Assembly (NCBI GenBank): GCA_002323245.1
Contig: DCPU01000001.1
Location: forward strand, 62,001-126,000
Reading direction: 5' to 3'
DNA length: 64,000 nucleotides
Origin: Mariprofundus sp. UBA1536
Lineage (GTDB): Bacteria; Pseudomonadota; Zetaproteobacteria; Mariprofundales; Mariprofundaceae
A program made the translations under genes and the position numbers. This document shows positions 49,812 through 58,967 of the stretch, piece after piece; position 1 is the stretch's first letter; each line of letters opens with the position of its first letter. The notes beneath the pieces are model-generated. The model did not search any database, was not told the DNA's origin, and saw only the letters and a program-made list of their open reading frames with translations.

Positions 49812-50973
49812 TCTGCTCTTCTCCAAACACATTGGCAGCCTGCATAGGCTCCATAGTACCCCATAAATTACATTTCGGGCAGTGGTAGCGCATATCATGC
49901 ACCTGCACACCGCATTTCTTACAAGCAAACAATTTCATGGTCAAACGCCAATATTTGGTTTGTTCGACCAAATTAGAGTCCACTTTATCCATGGCCAATA
50001 AGCGTAACTCATGGCGCAAACTCACATCTTTTAGATTTAAGCGCTCACGTAGGGCTTTACCTTCAGCGGCAGATTTCATCTTGGTAATATTTTCAATCCA
50101 GGCAATACCAAGCTCAGTATCGTGGCGCTTGGTCCAAGCTTCCAGCAAGAACGCTTCGGCGTAAGAGTTGTAGAAGGCTTCATCCGACATCAACACTGAA
50201 GGCAATAAAGCATGATGTTCTTTCTTCACATGCTTAAGGAACAAACTGGCTTGACTTAAAGCCTTATCAAATGCTTTCTCATCAATATGAGTTTGAATCA
50301 ACAACAAGTGCGCATGCGTACAAGCCATCGATAAAGCCAGCGCCTCATCAACCAAGGCATGACAAGCCAGAATGTCGCCATTTTCATAAGCATCGGATGC
50401 CATTTCAGCTTTGAGATAAGCGCGATGGTCATGATATGAAACATCCTGAATTTGTTCCAATCTGCTCACCAGCCATTCGGCTTTGTCCCATTCATGACTT
50501 TGCTCACGAATACGTAAACATGCTTGTAAGGATTCCAAATGATCGGTTTGAATTTCTAAAGCTTTGGCATAATGACGCAGCGCCCTATCCAAGAGCCCAC
50601 CAGCCTGAAAATCACGACCTAAGGACACATAAGCTTGGAAGCTCAACTCTTTGGGCACATCTGGGCGCGCCAATAAGTTTTGATGAATACGCACTGCTCT
50701 GCCGTATTCGCCTTGGGCACGAAACATTTCGCCAAGCGCCATATATACTTCGGCTGATTCCGAACGAATTTTAGCCACTTGTACCATTTCTTGCAGGGCT
50801 TGATCAGGTTGATCAGATAGCAGGTAGTTGATGCCTTTTAAAAGCGGGGCAACACGATCATCTTCAGATTTTTCATCCAGTGATGAATCAGAATATTCTT
50901 CTCGGTTTTTCCAGAAAATCGCCAGCGCAACCAAGGTTGCCACGGCGAGGAGTGTAAACATAAAGCCACTCAT
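49804..50973 (-). CDS. lapB: LPS assembly protein LapB (YciM)
   Basis: 389 residues. One N-terminal membrane helix (FTLLAVATLVALAIFW) is followed by TPR repeats across about 45-300. At the C-terminus is a rubredoxin-type metal site CKKCGVQVHDMRYHCPKC. LapB recruits FtsH to degrade LpxC and so sets the level of lipopolysaccharide synthesis. It overlaps lapA by 4 bp and pyrF by 8 bp. Confidence 0.93.
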   Translation of the reverse strand: MSGFMFTLLAVATLVALAIFWKNREEYSDSSLDEKSEDDRVAPLLKGINYLLSDQPDQALQEMVQVAKIRSESAEVYMALGEMFRAQGEYGRAVRIHQNLLARPDVPKELSFQAYVSLGRDFQAGGLLDRALRHYAKALEIQTDHLESLQACLRIREQSHEWDKAEWLVSRLEQIQDVSYHDHRAYLKAEMASDAYENGDILACHALVDEALALSMACTHAHLLLIQTHIDEKAFDKALSQASLFLKHVKKEHHALLPSVLMSDEAFYNSYAEAFLLEAWTKRHDTELGIAWIENITKMKSAAEGKALRERLNLKDVSLRHELRLLAMDKVDSNLVEQTKYWRLTMKLFACKKCGVQVHDMRYHCPKCNLWGTMEPMQAANVFGEEQNA

Positions 50974-51263
50974 AAATCATCTTGCAGCGGAATATTTCTC
51001 AGATTTTCAACTTCTTGGGTGAGCAAACTGTTTTCTTTTCTTAGCTGCTCAATTTCACGCTTATGCTTACGCCGCGAAAAGCTTAAAGCCAAAGCACCAC
51101 CAAAAAAACCAAGCACAAAAGCGATATATAGGGGTAAATACAATGGGCCTTGATCAGTGGATAAACCCATGAATGAAATCTCCACCGGCGTGGTATTGGC
51201 CAAAGCAAATGCTGTGGCAAAGATGGCTAGGCCTATGCTAACGCTGACATTAATCCAATTCAT
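50970..51263 (-). CDS. lapA: LapA domain protein
   Basis: 97 residues with two hydrophobic helices near the N-terminus (VSVSIGLAIFATAFALAN and LYIAFVLGFFGGALALSF), then a basic HKREIEQLRKENSLLTQEVENL coiled coil. This is the DUF1049/LapA plan. It pairs with LapB, with which it overlaps by 4 bp, and follows ihfB by 22 bp. Confidence 0.88.
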   Translation of the reverse strand: MNWINVSVSIGLAIFATAFALANTTPVEISFMGLSTDQGPLYLPLYIAFVLGFFGGALALSFSRRKHKREIEQLRKENSLLTQEVENLRNIPLQDDL

Positions 51264-51285
51264 TTGGGATGGCTTTTAATAATAG

Positions 51286-51564
51286 TTATTTATCAACGCG
51301 CTCGCGAAGTTCTTTTCCTGGCTTGAAGTGAGGCACTGTTTTAGCAGGTACGTGAACAGATTCACCAGTTTTAGGGTTGCGACCCGTGCGTGAATCGCGT
51401 GTTTTAATACTGAAGCTGCCAAAGCCACGTAACTCAATACGTCCACCATTGGCAAGCTCATCAGAAATCGCTGAAAACACTGTACTCACAACAACTTCTG
51501 CCTCACGGCGCGTAATGTCTTTATTGGCATTCGCCACCGCATCAATTAGCTCAGATTTAGTCAT
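51286..51564 (-). CDS. ihfB: Integration host factor subunit beta
   Basis: 92 residues with the HU/IHF signature GFGSFSIKTRDSRTGRNPKTGE, including the DNA-intercalating Pro in RNPKTGE, and a C-terminal HFKPGKELRERV. IHF bends DNA at promoters, including sigma-54 promoters controlled by NtrC. The rpsA-ihfB order is conserved in gammaproteobacteria. GGGAGCAAGC precedes the ATG. A CCACTAC/GTAGTGG inverted repeat occurs in the 100-bp gap to rpsA but has no T run. Confidence 0.95.
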   Translation of the reverse strand: MTKSELIDAVANANKDITRREAEVVVSTVFSAISDELANGGRIELRGFGSFSIKTRDSRTGRNPKTGESVHVPAKTVPHFKPGKELRERVDK

Positions 51565-51664
51565 GCTTGCTCCCCTAACTCACTACTTTTAACCATTTGC
51601 CACTACATCCACAGTTTTAATAACCATGCCAACGTAGTGGTTTACATCAACAAACGCAAGAATA

Positions 51665-53533
51665 CTACTTACGTTTTGTACCCAACATTTTTTGCAATTG
51701 CAACGCCAAGGCCGATGGTGCTTCTTCAGCTTTATTTTGTTCAGCATAATGGCGCATAGAATCGCGCTCTTCATCCATCATCAATTTGCGAATGGATAAT
51801 TCCACACGGCGACGTTGACGATTCACATCAATAATCTTGGCTTCAATCTCATCACCCACAGCTGGGTTACCGTTTTCACGTGGAATTTCGCGCAAAGCAA
51901 GACGAGCCACAATACCGTCAGCCACTTCAACAAGCACAGCATTTGGCAATACTTCAACTACTTTACCATTCACTGCAGCGCCGCGTTTAGCACCATTAAT
52001 AAAAGTATCAAAAGGATCAGCGCTCAATTGTTTGATACCCAAAGCAATACGTTGACGATCAACTTCAACACCAATCACTACACATTCAACCTCTTGACCT
52101 TTGCTGTATGCTTTGATGGCTTCTGCACCATCAATATCCCAAGACAAGTTGCCGATATGCACCAAACCATCAAGTTCATCGGTCAAACCAACGAAGAAAC
52201 CAAAATCGCTGATGTTGCGAATTTTACCTGTGATTTTTGAGCCAACTGGGTGCGTAGTCATCCATACTTGCCATGGATTTTCACTCACGGCTTTTAAGCT
52301 CAAACGCAAACGGCGTTCAACTGCATCAAAATCAAGAATAGCCACATCAACCACATCACCTTCAGCCAACACTTTAGCAGGATCCATGTCTTTTTGTGTC
52401 CAGCTCATTTCTGAGCGATGAATCAAACCTTCTACGCCAGGCTCAAGCTCAACAATCGCACCGGCTTTAATCAACTTACGTACAGTACCAGTGACTTGCA
52501 TATCGTTTTCGTAGGTGTCAGTGACTTTCGCCCAAGGATCTTCAATCATGTTTTTCATCGAAATCGATACTTTTTCAGATGCAGCATCCAATTTCACAAT
52601 CTCAGCTGTAATACTTTGGCCAATGCTTAACATTTCATTGGGGTTGTTGATATGCTTCCAAGAAATATCAGATACATGCAATAAGGCATCAATACCGCCC
52701 AAATCCACAAATGCGCCAAAATTGGTCAAGCGTTTTACAGTACCAGAAACTTTATCGCCTACAGCATGGCTGCCAAAAAACTTACCGCGAAGCTCAGCTT
52801 CAACAGCTACAAGCGGTTGCTTGCGAGAAAGCACTACGTTTTCAGGGCGGAAAGTGACTTCAATAATCGCCATTTCATAACTATTACCAATCAACGCTTC
52901 GGCATTGATAAAACCAGAATCAGCTTCTGAGCGCGGCAAAAATGCTTCAAGGCCTCCCAAATCAACGCGGAAACCACCTTTGACTTCACGCACAACGCGG
53001 CCAGTGACCGTTTTCCCTGCTTCTTTAGCAGCAGACACTTCATCCATCAAAGCTTTGCGTTTGGCTTGCAACACAGACAATTCATAACCCAAACGACCTT
53101 TACCTGTAATCACAGCCTCAAGGCTCACGCCAAATGCAGGCACATCTTGGCCGATGCTTGCAAACTCAGAGAGCTTAATCACACCTTCGTTATTACCTTT
53201 CAGATCTAGGGTCACATATTCGTTATCCACTGAAACTACGACGCCTTCTACAAAAGCGCCTCTTGAAAGTTTGGGTTGATCTTCAAGTGAAGCATTAAAC
53301 AAAGCAGCAAAAGACTCTTCATCTTCCACTGCCGCTTCTTCGTCAACAGCTTCTTCACCAGCTAGATCCGCACTGAAATCTTCATCGTTGCTGGATGCAT
53401 CGGGAGCGGCCACAACTTCGTCGTTGGTTTCAACGATGGGTTCTGCAACGGGCTCTACAGTGGCTGCGTTAGTATCTTCAGCGATTTCTTTCATAGTGTC
53501 TTTTGCTTCAGTGTTCATTGTCATCTCACTCAT
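51665..53533 (-). CDS. rpsA: 30S ribosomal protein S1 with acidic N-terminal extension
   Basis: 622 residues with six S1 RNA-binding domains between about 88 and 600, e.g. GNEGVIKLSEFA, GLEAFLPRSEA, GFFVGLTDELDGLVHIGNLSWD. E. coli S1 is 557 residues and begins at the ESFAALF-type helix that binds S2; here that helix (EESFAALFNASLED) begins only near residue 76. Residues 1-75 are unusually rich in Glu, Asp, Ala and Val. It overlaps the cmk stop by 4 bp. S1 recruits structured mRNAs to the ribosome. Confidence 0.95.
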   Translation of the reverse strand: MSEMTMNTEAKDTMKEIAEDTNAATVEPVAEPIVETNDEVVAAPDASSNDEDFSADLAGEEAVDEEAAVEDEESFAALFNASLEDQPKLSRGAFVEGVVVSVDNEYVTLDLKGNNEGVIKLSEFASIGQDVPAFGVSLEAVITGKGRLGYELSVLQAKRKALMDEVSAAKEAGKTVTGRVVREVKGGFRVDLGGLEAFLPRSEADSGFINAEALIGNSYEMAIIEVTFRPENVVLSRKQPLVAVEAELRGKFFGSHAVGDKVSGTVKRLTNFGAFVDLGGIDALLHVSDISWKHINNPNEMLSIGQSITAEIVKLDAASEKVSISMKNMIEDPWAKVTDTYENDMQVTGTVRKLIKAGAIVELEPGVEGLIHRSEMSWTQKDMDPAKVLAEGDVVDVAILDFDAVERRLRLSLKAVSENPWQVWMTTHPVGSKITGKIRNISDFGFFVGLTDELDGLVHIGNLSWDIDGAEAIKAYSKGQEVECVVIGVEVDRQRIALGIKQLSADPFDTFINGAKRGAAVNGKVVEVLPNAVLVEVADGIVARLALREIPRENGNPAVGDEIEAKIIDVNRQRRRVELSIRKLMMDEERDSMRHYAEQNKAEEAPSALALQLQKMLGTKRK

Positions 53534-54225
53534 GCTGTTTTTATTATCAATTTTCTTCGTTCTAAAACTGTCATCATACGGTCTATCACATCGTCCATGC
53601 GCAATGTTGTTGAATCAATACGAATCGCATCAACAGCTTGCTCAAGCGGAGCGCACTCACGCGCCATATCACGAGCATCACGCTCGCGAAGTTCATCAGC
53701 GATTTGTTCGATTGAAAAATCCTGATCCTTTTCTTTCAGTTGCGCCCAACGTCTACGAGCGCGTTCGCGCTGCGAGGCAGTCAAAAAGAATTTAGCTTCT
53801 GCATCGGGCAACACAACTGTGCCAATGTCTCTACCATCCATCACGCAGCCCAACCTGGCTATCTGTCGTTGAACGCCCAGCAAACTAGCACGAACTTGCG
53901 GCATTGCAGCCACCAATGATGCGCGAGAGCCAGCATCCTCACCACGCAACAACGAAGTGCAATCATTTTGCGCAAGAAAGATACCTTCTGCTCGCCAATC
54001 CATTTGCGAAATAGCTTGTGGAATCAAGGCTAATACTGCGTTTTCATCATGTAACGATACTTGGTTTTCTTCTGCCTGCCAGCCAAGATAACGGTAAAGA
54101 AGCCCGGTATCCAACACAGGTAAAGCCAAAGTTTGCCCGAGCAACGTCGCAATCGTTCCCTTACCTGAGCCCGATGGACCATCAATGGCGATACGAAGTC
54201 CAGCGTTCACTTGCCAAGTCATCAA
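53530..54225 (-). CDS. cmk: Cytidylate kinase
   Basis: 231 residues. The P-loop is IDGPSGSGKGTIA near residues 14-26, followed by LDTGLLYRYLGW and the CMP-binding VMDGRDIGTVVLPDA segment. It phosphorylates CMP and dCMP. It overlaps both aroA and rpsA by 4 bp, as expected for the conserved aroA-cmk-rpsA order. Confidence 0.96.
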   Translation of the reverse strand: MMTWQVNAGLRIAIDGPSGSGKGTIATLLGQTLALPVLDTGLLYRYLGWQAEENQVSLHDENAVLALIPQAISQMDWRAEGIFLAQNDCTSLLRGEDAGSRASLVAAMPQVRASLLGVQRQIARLGCVMDGRDIGTVVLPDAEAKFFLTASQRERARRRWAQLKEKDQDFSIEQIADELRERDARDMARECAPLEQAVDAIRIDSTTLRMDDVIDRMMTVLERRKLIIKTA

Positions 54226-55574
54226 GCGTCTTCCCAGCGTACATTCATACCAATGCTTTGCGCCAAATCGACAAAACTTGGGAATGAAGTGGCAATGGCT
54301 GCGGCATTGGTGATGCGAATCTCAGCATCCGCGCATTGCGCCGCTACGGCCATGGCCATGGCAATTCGATGATCACCATGAGCATCCACAGTCACGCCGC
54401 CTGTAAGTGACGATTTACCTTGAATCACTGCCCCATCATCAAACTCTTGGATATCTGCCCCGCATGCTTGCAATGCAGCAACCATGGTCGCAATACGATC
54501 AGATTCTTTCACTCTAAGCTCTTCAGCTTCTTTGAGCACAAAGGTGCCTTCGGATAAGGCTGCCGCCACAAACAATACGGGAAACTCATCAATGGCATCC
54601 GGAATATCATTGGGATTTACTTCAATACCCTGCAGCTTGGTGGCTTTCACTTGGATATCAGCCACCGGCTCTGCGCCGACTTTGGAAGTAGCCACCATAT
54701 CCAATGCAGCTTGCATATCGATAAGCACCCTACGCCAACCATCTCGACGCGGGTTGATACCAATACTTTGTAGCAACACATCTGAGCCCGGCACAATCGA
54801 TGCTGCCACCGCAAAAAACGTTGCTGAAGATGGATCAGCTGGAATCAATACAGTTGCTTTGGGCGCGGTGAGCTTACCAGAAGGTTTGAGGCGAGAAGAA
54901 TATGCATCCAATCGCTCAACCTCTTGACCAAACAAAGGCAGCATACGCTCAGTGTGATCGCGCGTAGGCTTAGGCTCAGTCACCGTCGTTTCACCATCGG
55001 CAAAAAGAGCCGCAAGCAACACACAAGATTTCACTTGGGCGCTGGCTACGGGTGATACAAAATGAATACCATGCAGTTTTTTACCGCCTGACACACCGCG
55101 AATTGCCAAAGGCATTTTATTGCCTTGCTCGCGGCCATCCACCTGTGCACCCATCAAACGCACAGGGTCAGCCACGCGCTGCATGGGGCGTTTATGCAAT
55201 GAAGCATCACCCACCAACACCGAATGAAAATCCTGCCCTGCCAAAATGCCCGTAATCAAACGCGCGGCAGTGCCTGAATTGCCAGCATCCAAAACTTGCT
55301 CTGGCTCTTGTAAACCAAACAAACCCACACCTTCCACACTAAGCGAGGTTTTCTCAGCATTATGCCAGGTGATTTTAGCACCCATGGCTTCAAACATGGC
55401 GGCAGTGGCAAAATTATCATCTCCAGGCAAAAAGCCCTCGATATGCGTGGTGCCATCGGCCAACGCGCCAAGCATAATAGCGCGGTGCGACATCGACTTA
55501 TCACCAGGTACGCTTATGTTTCCTTTGAGTGGGCCTTCTGCAGGCCCTGCAATCAATGTGCCGCCAATATTCAA
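54222..55574 (-). CDS. aroA: 3-phosphoshikimate 1-carboxyvinyltransferase (EPSP synthase)
   Basis: 450 residues from a TTG start at 55574. AGGAG lies seven bases upstream, and the TTG forms a TTGA overlap with the tyrA stop. Signatures are GNISVPGDKSMSHRAIMLGALA, LDAGNSGTAARL and the C-terminal ELRVKESDRIATM and HGDHRIAMA. A longer frame reaches 55637 but its extra residues lie in tyrA. In pseudomonads tyrA and aroA are fused; here they are separate and translationally coupled. Confidence 0.96.
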   Translation of the reverse strand: MNIGGTLIAGPAEGPLKGNISVPGDKSMSHRAIMLGALADGTTHIEGFLPGDDNFATAAMFEAMGAKITWHNAEKTSLSVEGVGLFGLQEPEQVLDAGNSGTAARLITGILAGQDFHSVLVGDASLHKRPMQRVADPVRLMGAQVDGREQGNKMPLAIRGVSGGKKLHGIHFVSPVASAQVKSCVLLAALFADGETTVTEPKPTRDHTERMLPLFGQEVERLDAYSSRLKPSGKLTAPKATVLIPADPSSATFFAVAASIVPGSDVLLQSIGINPRRDGWRRVLIDMQAALDMVATSKVGAEPVADIQVKATKLQGIEVNPNDIPDAIDEFPVLFVAAALSEGTFVLKEAEELRVKESDRIATMVAALQACGADIQEFDDGAVIQGKSSLTGGVTVDAHGDHRIAMAMAVAAQCADAEIRITNAAAIATSFPSFVDLAQSIGMNVRWEDA

Positions 55575-56497
55575 ACGATTTCTCCTCTTGCTGCATCCAC
55601 AATCGATGATTCTGCTTTTGTTTTGCCAGCCAACCATGCATCACGGGCTTGTTTGGCTTCTGAAAACATCGCCAGCAAGTTTTCACCTTCTTGGTTTTCT
55701 AACGCTTGTTTCATGTTTCCCAACTCTTGGCTCAAGGCATCGATTTGTTTGATCAATGCCGATTTATTAGCCAATGCAATATCGCGCCACATGCTCGGCG
55801 ATGATGAAGCAATTCGGGTAAAATCTCTAAATCCACCGGCGGCAAAAGCAAAGGGCTCGTAGGTGTCGTTTTCTTGTTTACGTACAGCATTCACCAACGC
55901 AAAGGCTGCCACATGCGGCAAATGACTCACTGCCGCAAGCAAATCATCATGCTCTGCTGCTGGCATCTGTAATACTTTACACCCAGCTACTTCCCACATG
56001 CGTTTGACCTGAGCCAAAGCTTGTGCATTGCTGGTTTCTTCAGGCGTAATGATACACAAATGGTGTTGATACAAGGCTGCAAAGGCTGCAGCAGCGCCCG
56101 ATTGCTCTGTGCCTGCCAAGGGATGCGCAGCTACAAAGTGAACCTTATCGGATAATTGTGCTTTGGCATCTTCAATAGCAGCAACCTTGGTGCTACCCGC
56201 ATCCGAAACAATTGCCCCAACTTTCAAATGCGGCGCAATACTTTGTAACACTGATGCATATGCACCCATAGGCACAGCCAAAACCACCATATCGGCATCC
56301 GCAACAGCATCGCGCATATCAGTTGTCCAAGCATCAATCACACCAAGGGTAAGGGCCAGTTGTAAATTTGCTTCACCACGGCCCGTGCCAACCACATGCC
56401 CCACAGCGCCAGCAGCTTTAAGCGCCAGAGCAAGCGAGCCACCAATCAGGCCAACACCAATAATGGCCAGCTTGGGAATAAATAAGGGCGCACTCAT
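55571..56497 (-). CDS. tyrA: Prephenate/arogenate dehydrogenase (TyrA family)
   Basis: 308 residues. The NAD(P)-binding motif IGVGLIGGSLALALKAAG is at the N-terminus, followed by VVLAVPMGAYASVL and the active-site FVAAHPLAGTEQSG. A helical dimer domain follows. It makes 4-hydroxyphenylpyruvate or tyrosine. It overlaps hisC by 4 bp and aroA by 4 bp. Whether it prefers prephenate or arogenate cannot be read from the sequence alone. Confidence 0.94.
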   Translation of the reverse strand: MSAPLFIPKLAIIGVGLIGGSLALALKAAGAVGHVVGTGRGEANLQLALTLGVIDAWTTDMRDAVADADMVVLAVPMGAYASVLQSIAPHLKVGAIVSDAGSTKVAAIEDAKAQLSDKVHFVAAHPLAGTEQSGAAAAFAALYQHHLCIITPEETSNAQALAQVKRMWEVAGCKVLQMPAAEHDDLLAAVSHLPHVAAFALVNAVRKQENDTYEPFAFAAGGFRDFTRIASSSPSMWRDIALANKSALIKQIDALSQELGNMKQALENQEGENLLAMFSEAKQARDAWLAGKTKAESSIVDAARGEIV

Positions 56498-57627
56498 TGA
56501 CGCGCCAAAAGCTCCGCATCCAAGGCAGATAAAAATTTATCATTTTCAGCTTTACTACCCACCGATACGCGAATCATATCAGCCATGCCATAAGGTGCGA
56601 GTGGGCGCAAAATCACGCCGCGTTTTTCCATCGCTTTGACCAACTCAAGCGCATGTTTATCTTGGAGCAGAACAAAATTACCAAAACTGTTGGCAGGCAA
56701 ACAACCGCGCTTGTTGAGCGCATCTTCAAGCCGAGCTCGTTCAGCCACGCAGGCATCCACTTTGGCCATCACCCAATCCCTATCTTCTAAGGCAGCAATA
56801 GCAGCAGCTTGGGCAAACATATTCACATTAAAAGGTTCGCGAAATCGATTCACGGCTGAAAGAAGCGCAGCATCAGCCACGGCATAACCCACGCGGCAAC
56901 CCGCCAAACCATAAGCTTTTGAGAAGGTGCGCGAAATCACCAGCCCCGGATGTCTTAAAGCAGCAATTGAATCGGCCACCTCAAAACGCACATATTCATA
57001 ATACGCCTCATCCAAAATCACCACCACATCACGGGGCAAAGCATCCAGAAAATCTTGCAATTCTTCCGTACTCAGCAATGAGCCAGTGGGATTATTTGGA
57101 TTGGCAATACACACCACTTTGGTCTTGGCATTCACAGCTTCGGCCATGGCCACCAAATCATGTCCCAAACCATCAATTTCTGGCACAGCAATGCCCGTTG
57201 CCCCAGCGGCTGTGGTCGCCAAGGCATACACGATAAAAGCACGCTGTGAATAAACCACTTCATCACCGCTACCTGCAAAGGCGCGGATAATCAGCTCCAA
57301 AACTTCATTAGAGCCATTGCCAATTAATAATTGTTTGTTGGATATACCGTGAAGTTTAGCCAAGGATTGCTTGAGCGCAAAACAATCACCATCAGGGTAA
57401 CGATGCACCTCGCTGGCTACCTGCTGCATGGCCAATATCGCTTTGGGCGGCGGACCATTGGGATTTTCGTTGGAAGCAAGCTTTACGGTGCTCGCCACTT
57501 GTTTTTCAATCTCGCTTTCCGCTAAACCCAACTCGCGCAGCATTTGGGCAATGGGTTTACCTGGCACATAAGCATGCAAACCAGCTGCTTGGGAAACAGT
57601 TTTCCCCATCCAATCGATTGTTGTCAT
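56494..57627 (-). CDS. hisC: Histidinol-phosphate/aromatic aminotransferase
   Basis: 377 residues from MTTIDWMGKTVSQAAG. It has KLASNENPNGPPP, GNGSNEVLELI, NPNNPTGSLL, LDEAYYEYV and the PLP-lysine region SRTFSKAYGLAGCRVGY. In this gene order (pheA-hisC-tyrA) the enzyme is usually the second HisC copy and acts on aromatic 2-oxoacids as well as histidinol phosphate. The ATG at 57627 gives a TGATG overlap with pheA, with GGAAG five bases upstream. Confidence 0.92.
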   Translation of the reverse strand: MTTIDWMGKTVSQAAGLHAYVPGKPIAQMLRELGLAESEIEKQVASTVKLASNENPNGPPPKAILAMQQVASEVHRYPDGDCFALKQSLAKLHGISNKQLLIGNGSNEVLELIIRAFAGSGDEVVYSQRAFIVYALATTAAGATGIAVPEIDGLGHDLVAMAEAVNAKTKVVCIANPNNPTGSLLSTEELQDFLDALPRDVVVILDEAYYEYVRFEVADSIAALRHPGLVISRTFSKAYGLAGCRVGYAVADAALLSAVNRFREPFNVNMFAQAAAIAALEDRDWVMAKVDACVAERARLEDALNKRGCLPANSFGNFVLLQDKHALELVKAMEKRGVILRPLAPYGMADMIRVSVGSKAENDKFLSALDAELLARQ

Positions 57628-58805
57628 CATAACTTCCGAGAAACAGGGCAAGAGCCCAAAACTTTTAACATCACACCATCACCAGCTTCAATTTCAGCGA
57701 TGGCAGCTTTAACATCGGCATCATCGCGATGACCCAGCACATCAATAAAGAAAATATATTCCCAGGCTTTTTTGCGCGATGGGCGCGATTCAATGCGCGT
57801 GAGGCCAATATTGCGCGTAGCAAACGATTGAATCAGCTTAAACAAAGCGCCTGGCTCATCTTTGGTAGAAATCACCAATGCCGTTTTATCTTCGCCCGAG
57901 GCAGGAGAATCATGCTGACCAATCACAAAAAATCGGGTCATATTATCATGATGATCTTCAATATTGCGTTGCAACAGCGGCACTTCGGTGTAATCCACAA
58001 TCGAATAAGGACCAATGGCTGCGGCATGTCGCCAATCAAAACCAGCTTCACCTGATTCATCTGCAGATTTGGCTTCTTCAATCATTTTGGCTGCACGCAC
58101 AGTCGAAGATGATTCGATAAGGTTAGCTTGCGGTAAATGCTCAAGCAGCCACTCGCGGCATTGCGCCAACGGCTGCGGATGCGAAATCACCAATTTGATA
58201 TCTTCAAGCTTACTGGCATGGCTAAACAAATGATGATGAATAGATAATTGCACTTCAGCGCAGATATAAACTTCACGCTCAAAATCAGCAAACAAATCAA
58301 GGGTATGGGTGACCGCGCCTGCAAAAGCGTTTTCAACGGGCACCAGGCCATAGGTAGCTCTACCCGATTCCACAGCATCGAAGACCAAAGCCAAATTGGC
58401 ACAAGCCATGTAATTGACTGATGAACCAAACTGACGGGTAGCTGCAGTGTGGGTGAAGGTGCCCTCAGGGCCCAAATAAGCGATGGTCATGGGATGCTCA
58501 AGCGCCAGACATGCACCGATGATCTCCCTGTAAATACCATGAATCGCTTCATCGGGAATACGTGTGGTATGGCCTTCTTTGGCTACCTCGCCATTTTTGG
58601 CCAATAATCTACGGATAATTGAAGCTTCGCGACTGGGCACATAAAATGGGGCATTACCTTCATGACTCTTATGTTCGCCCACCCACGATGCCAACTGCGC
58701 GCGCCGATGTATCAACGCCAACACCTCATCGTCAACAGCATCAATAGCTTGTCGCAATTCATCCAGTGTCTTTGGTGCTGTGAGTGAGTGGCTAGAGGAA
58801 GTCAT
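57627..58805 (-). CDS. pheA: Bifunctional chorismate mutase/prephenate dehydratase
   Basis: 392 residues. An AroQ-type chorismate mutase domain spans about 13-100 (LDELRQAIDAVDDEVLALIHRR). Prephenate dehydratase follows from IAYLGPEGTFTHTAA at residue 108, and a C-terminal ACT domain from about residue 295 contains LTRIESRPSRKK, the phenylalanine-feedback motif. It opens the long minus-strand run and diverges from the Bax-like gene. No attenuator-like leader peptide was identified in the 162-bp gap. Confidence 0.96.
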   Translation of the reverse strand: MTSSSHSLTAPKTLDELRQAIDAVDDEVLALIHRRAQLASWVGEHKSHEGNAPFYVPSREASIIRRLLAKNGEVAKEGHTTRIPDEAIHGIYREIIGACLALEHPMTIAYLGPEGTFTHTAATRQFGSSVNYMACANLALVFDAVESGRATYGLVPVENAFAGAVTHTLDLFADFEREVYICAEVQLSIHHHLFSHASKLEDIKLVISHPQPLAQCREWLLEHLPQANLIESSSTVRAAKMIEEAKSADESGEAGFDWRHAAAIGPYSIVDYTEVPLLQRNIEDHHDNMTRFFVIGQHDSPASGEDKTALVISTKDEPGALFKLIQSFATRNIGLTRIESRPSRKKAWEYIFFIDVLGHRDDADVKAAIAEIEAGDGVMLKVLGSCPVSRKL

Positions 58806-58967
58806 GGGCGAAGCATAAAGCCTATGCTGAAGATAGAAAGCTTGTTTTTAAGACGTAACGACACAATCCTTGCACACAAGTTTGCATGTATGATTCAACG
58901 CATATGTCTGCAAGACACAACCCGACATCTTAGCCCACCTAATTTGCATACAAAACGGAGAAAACTC

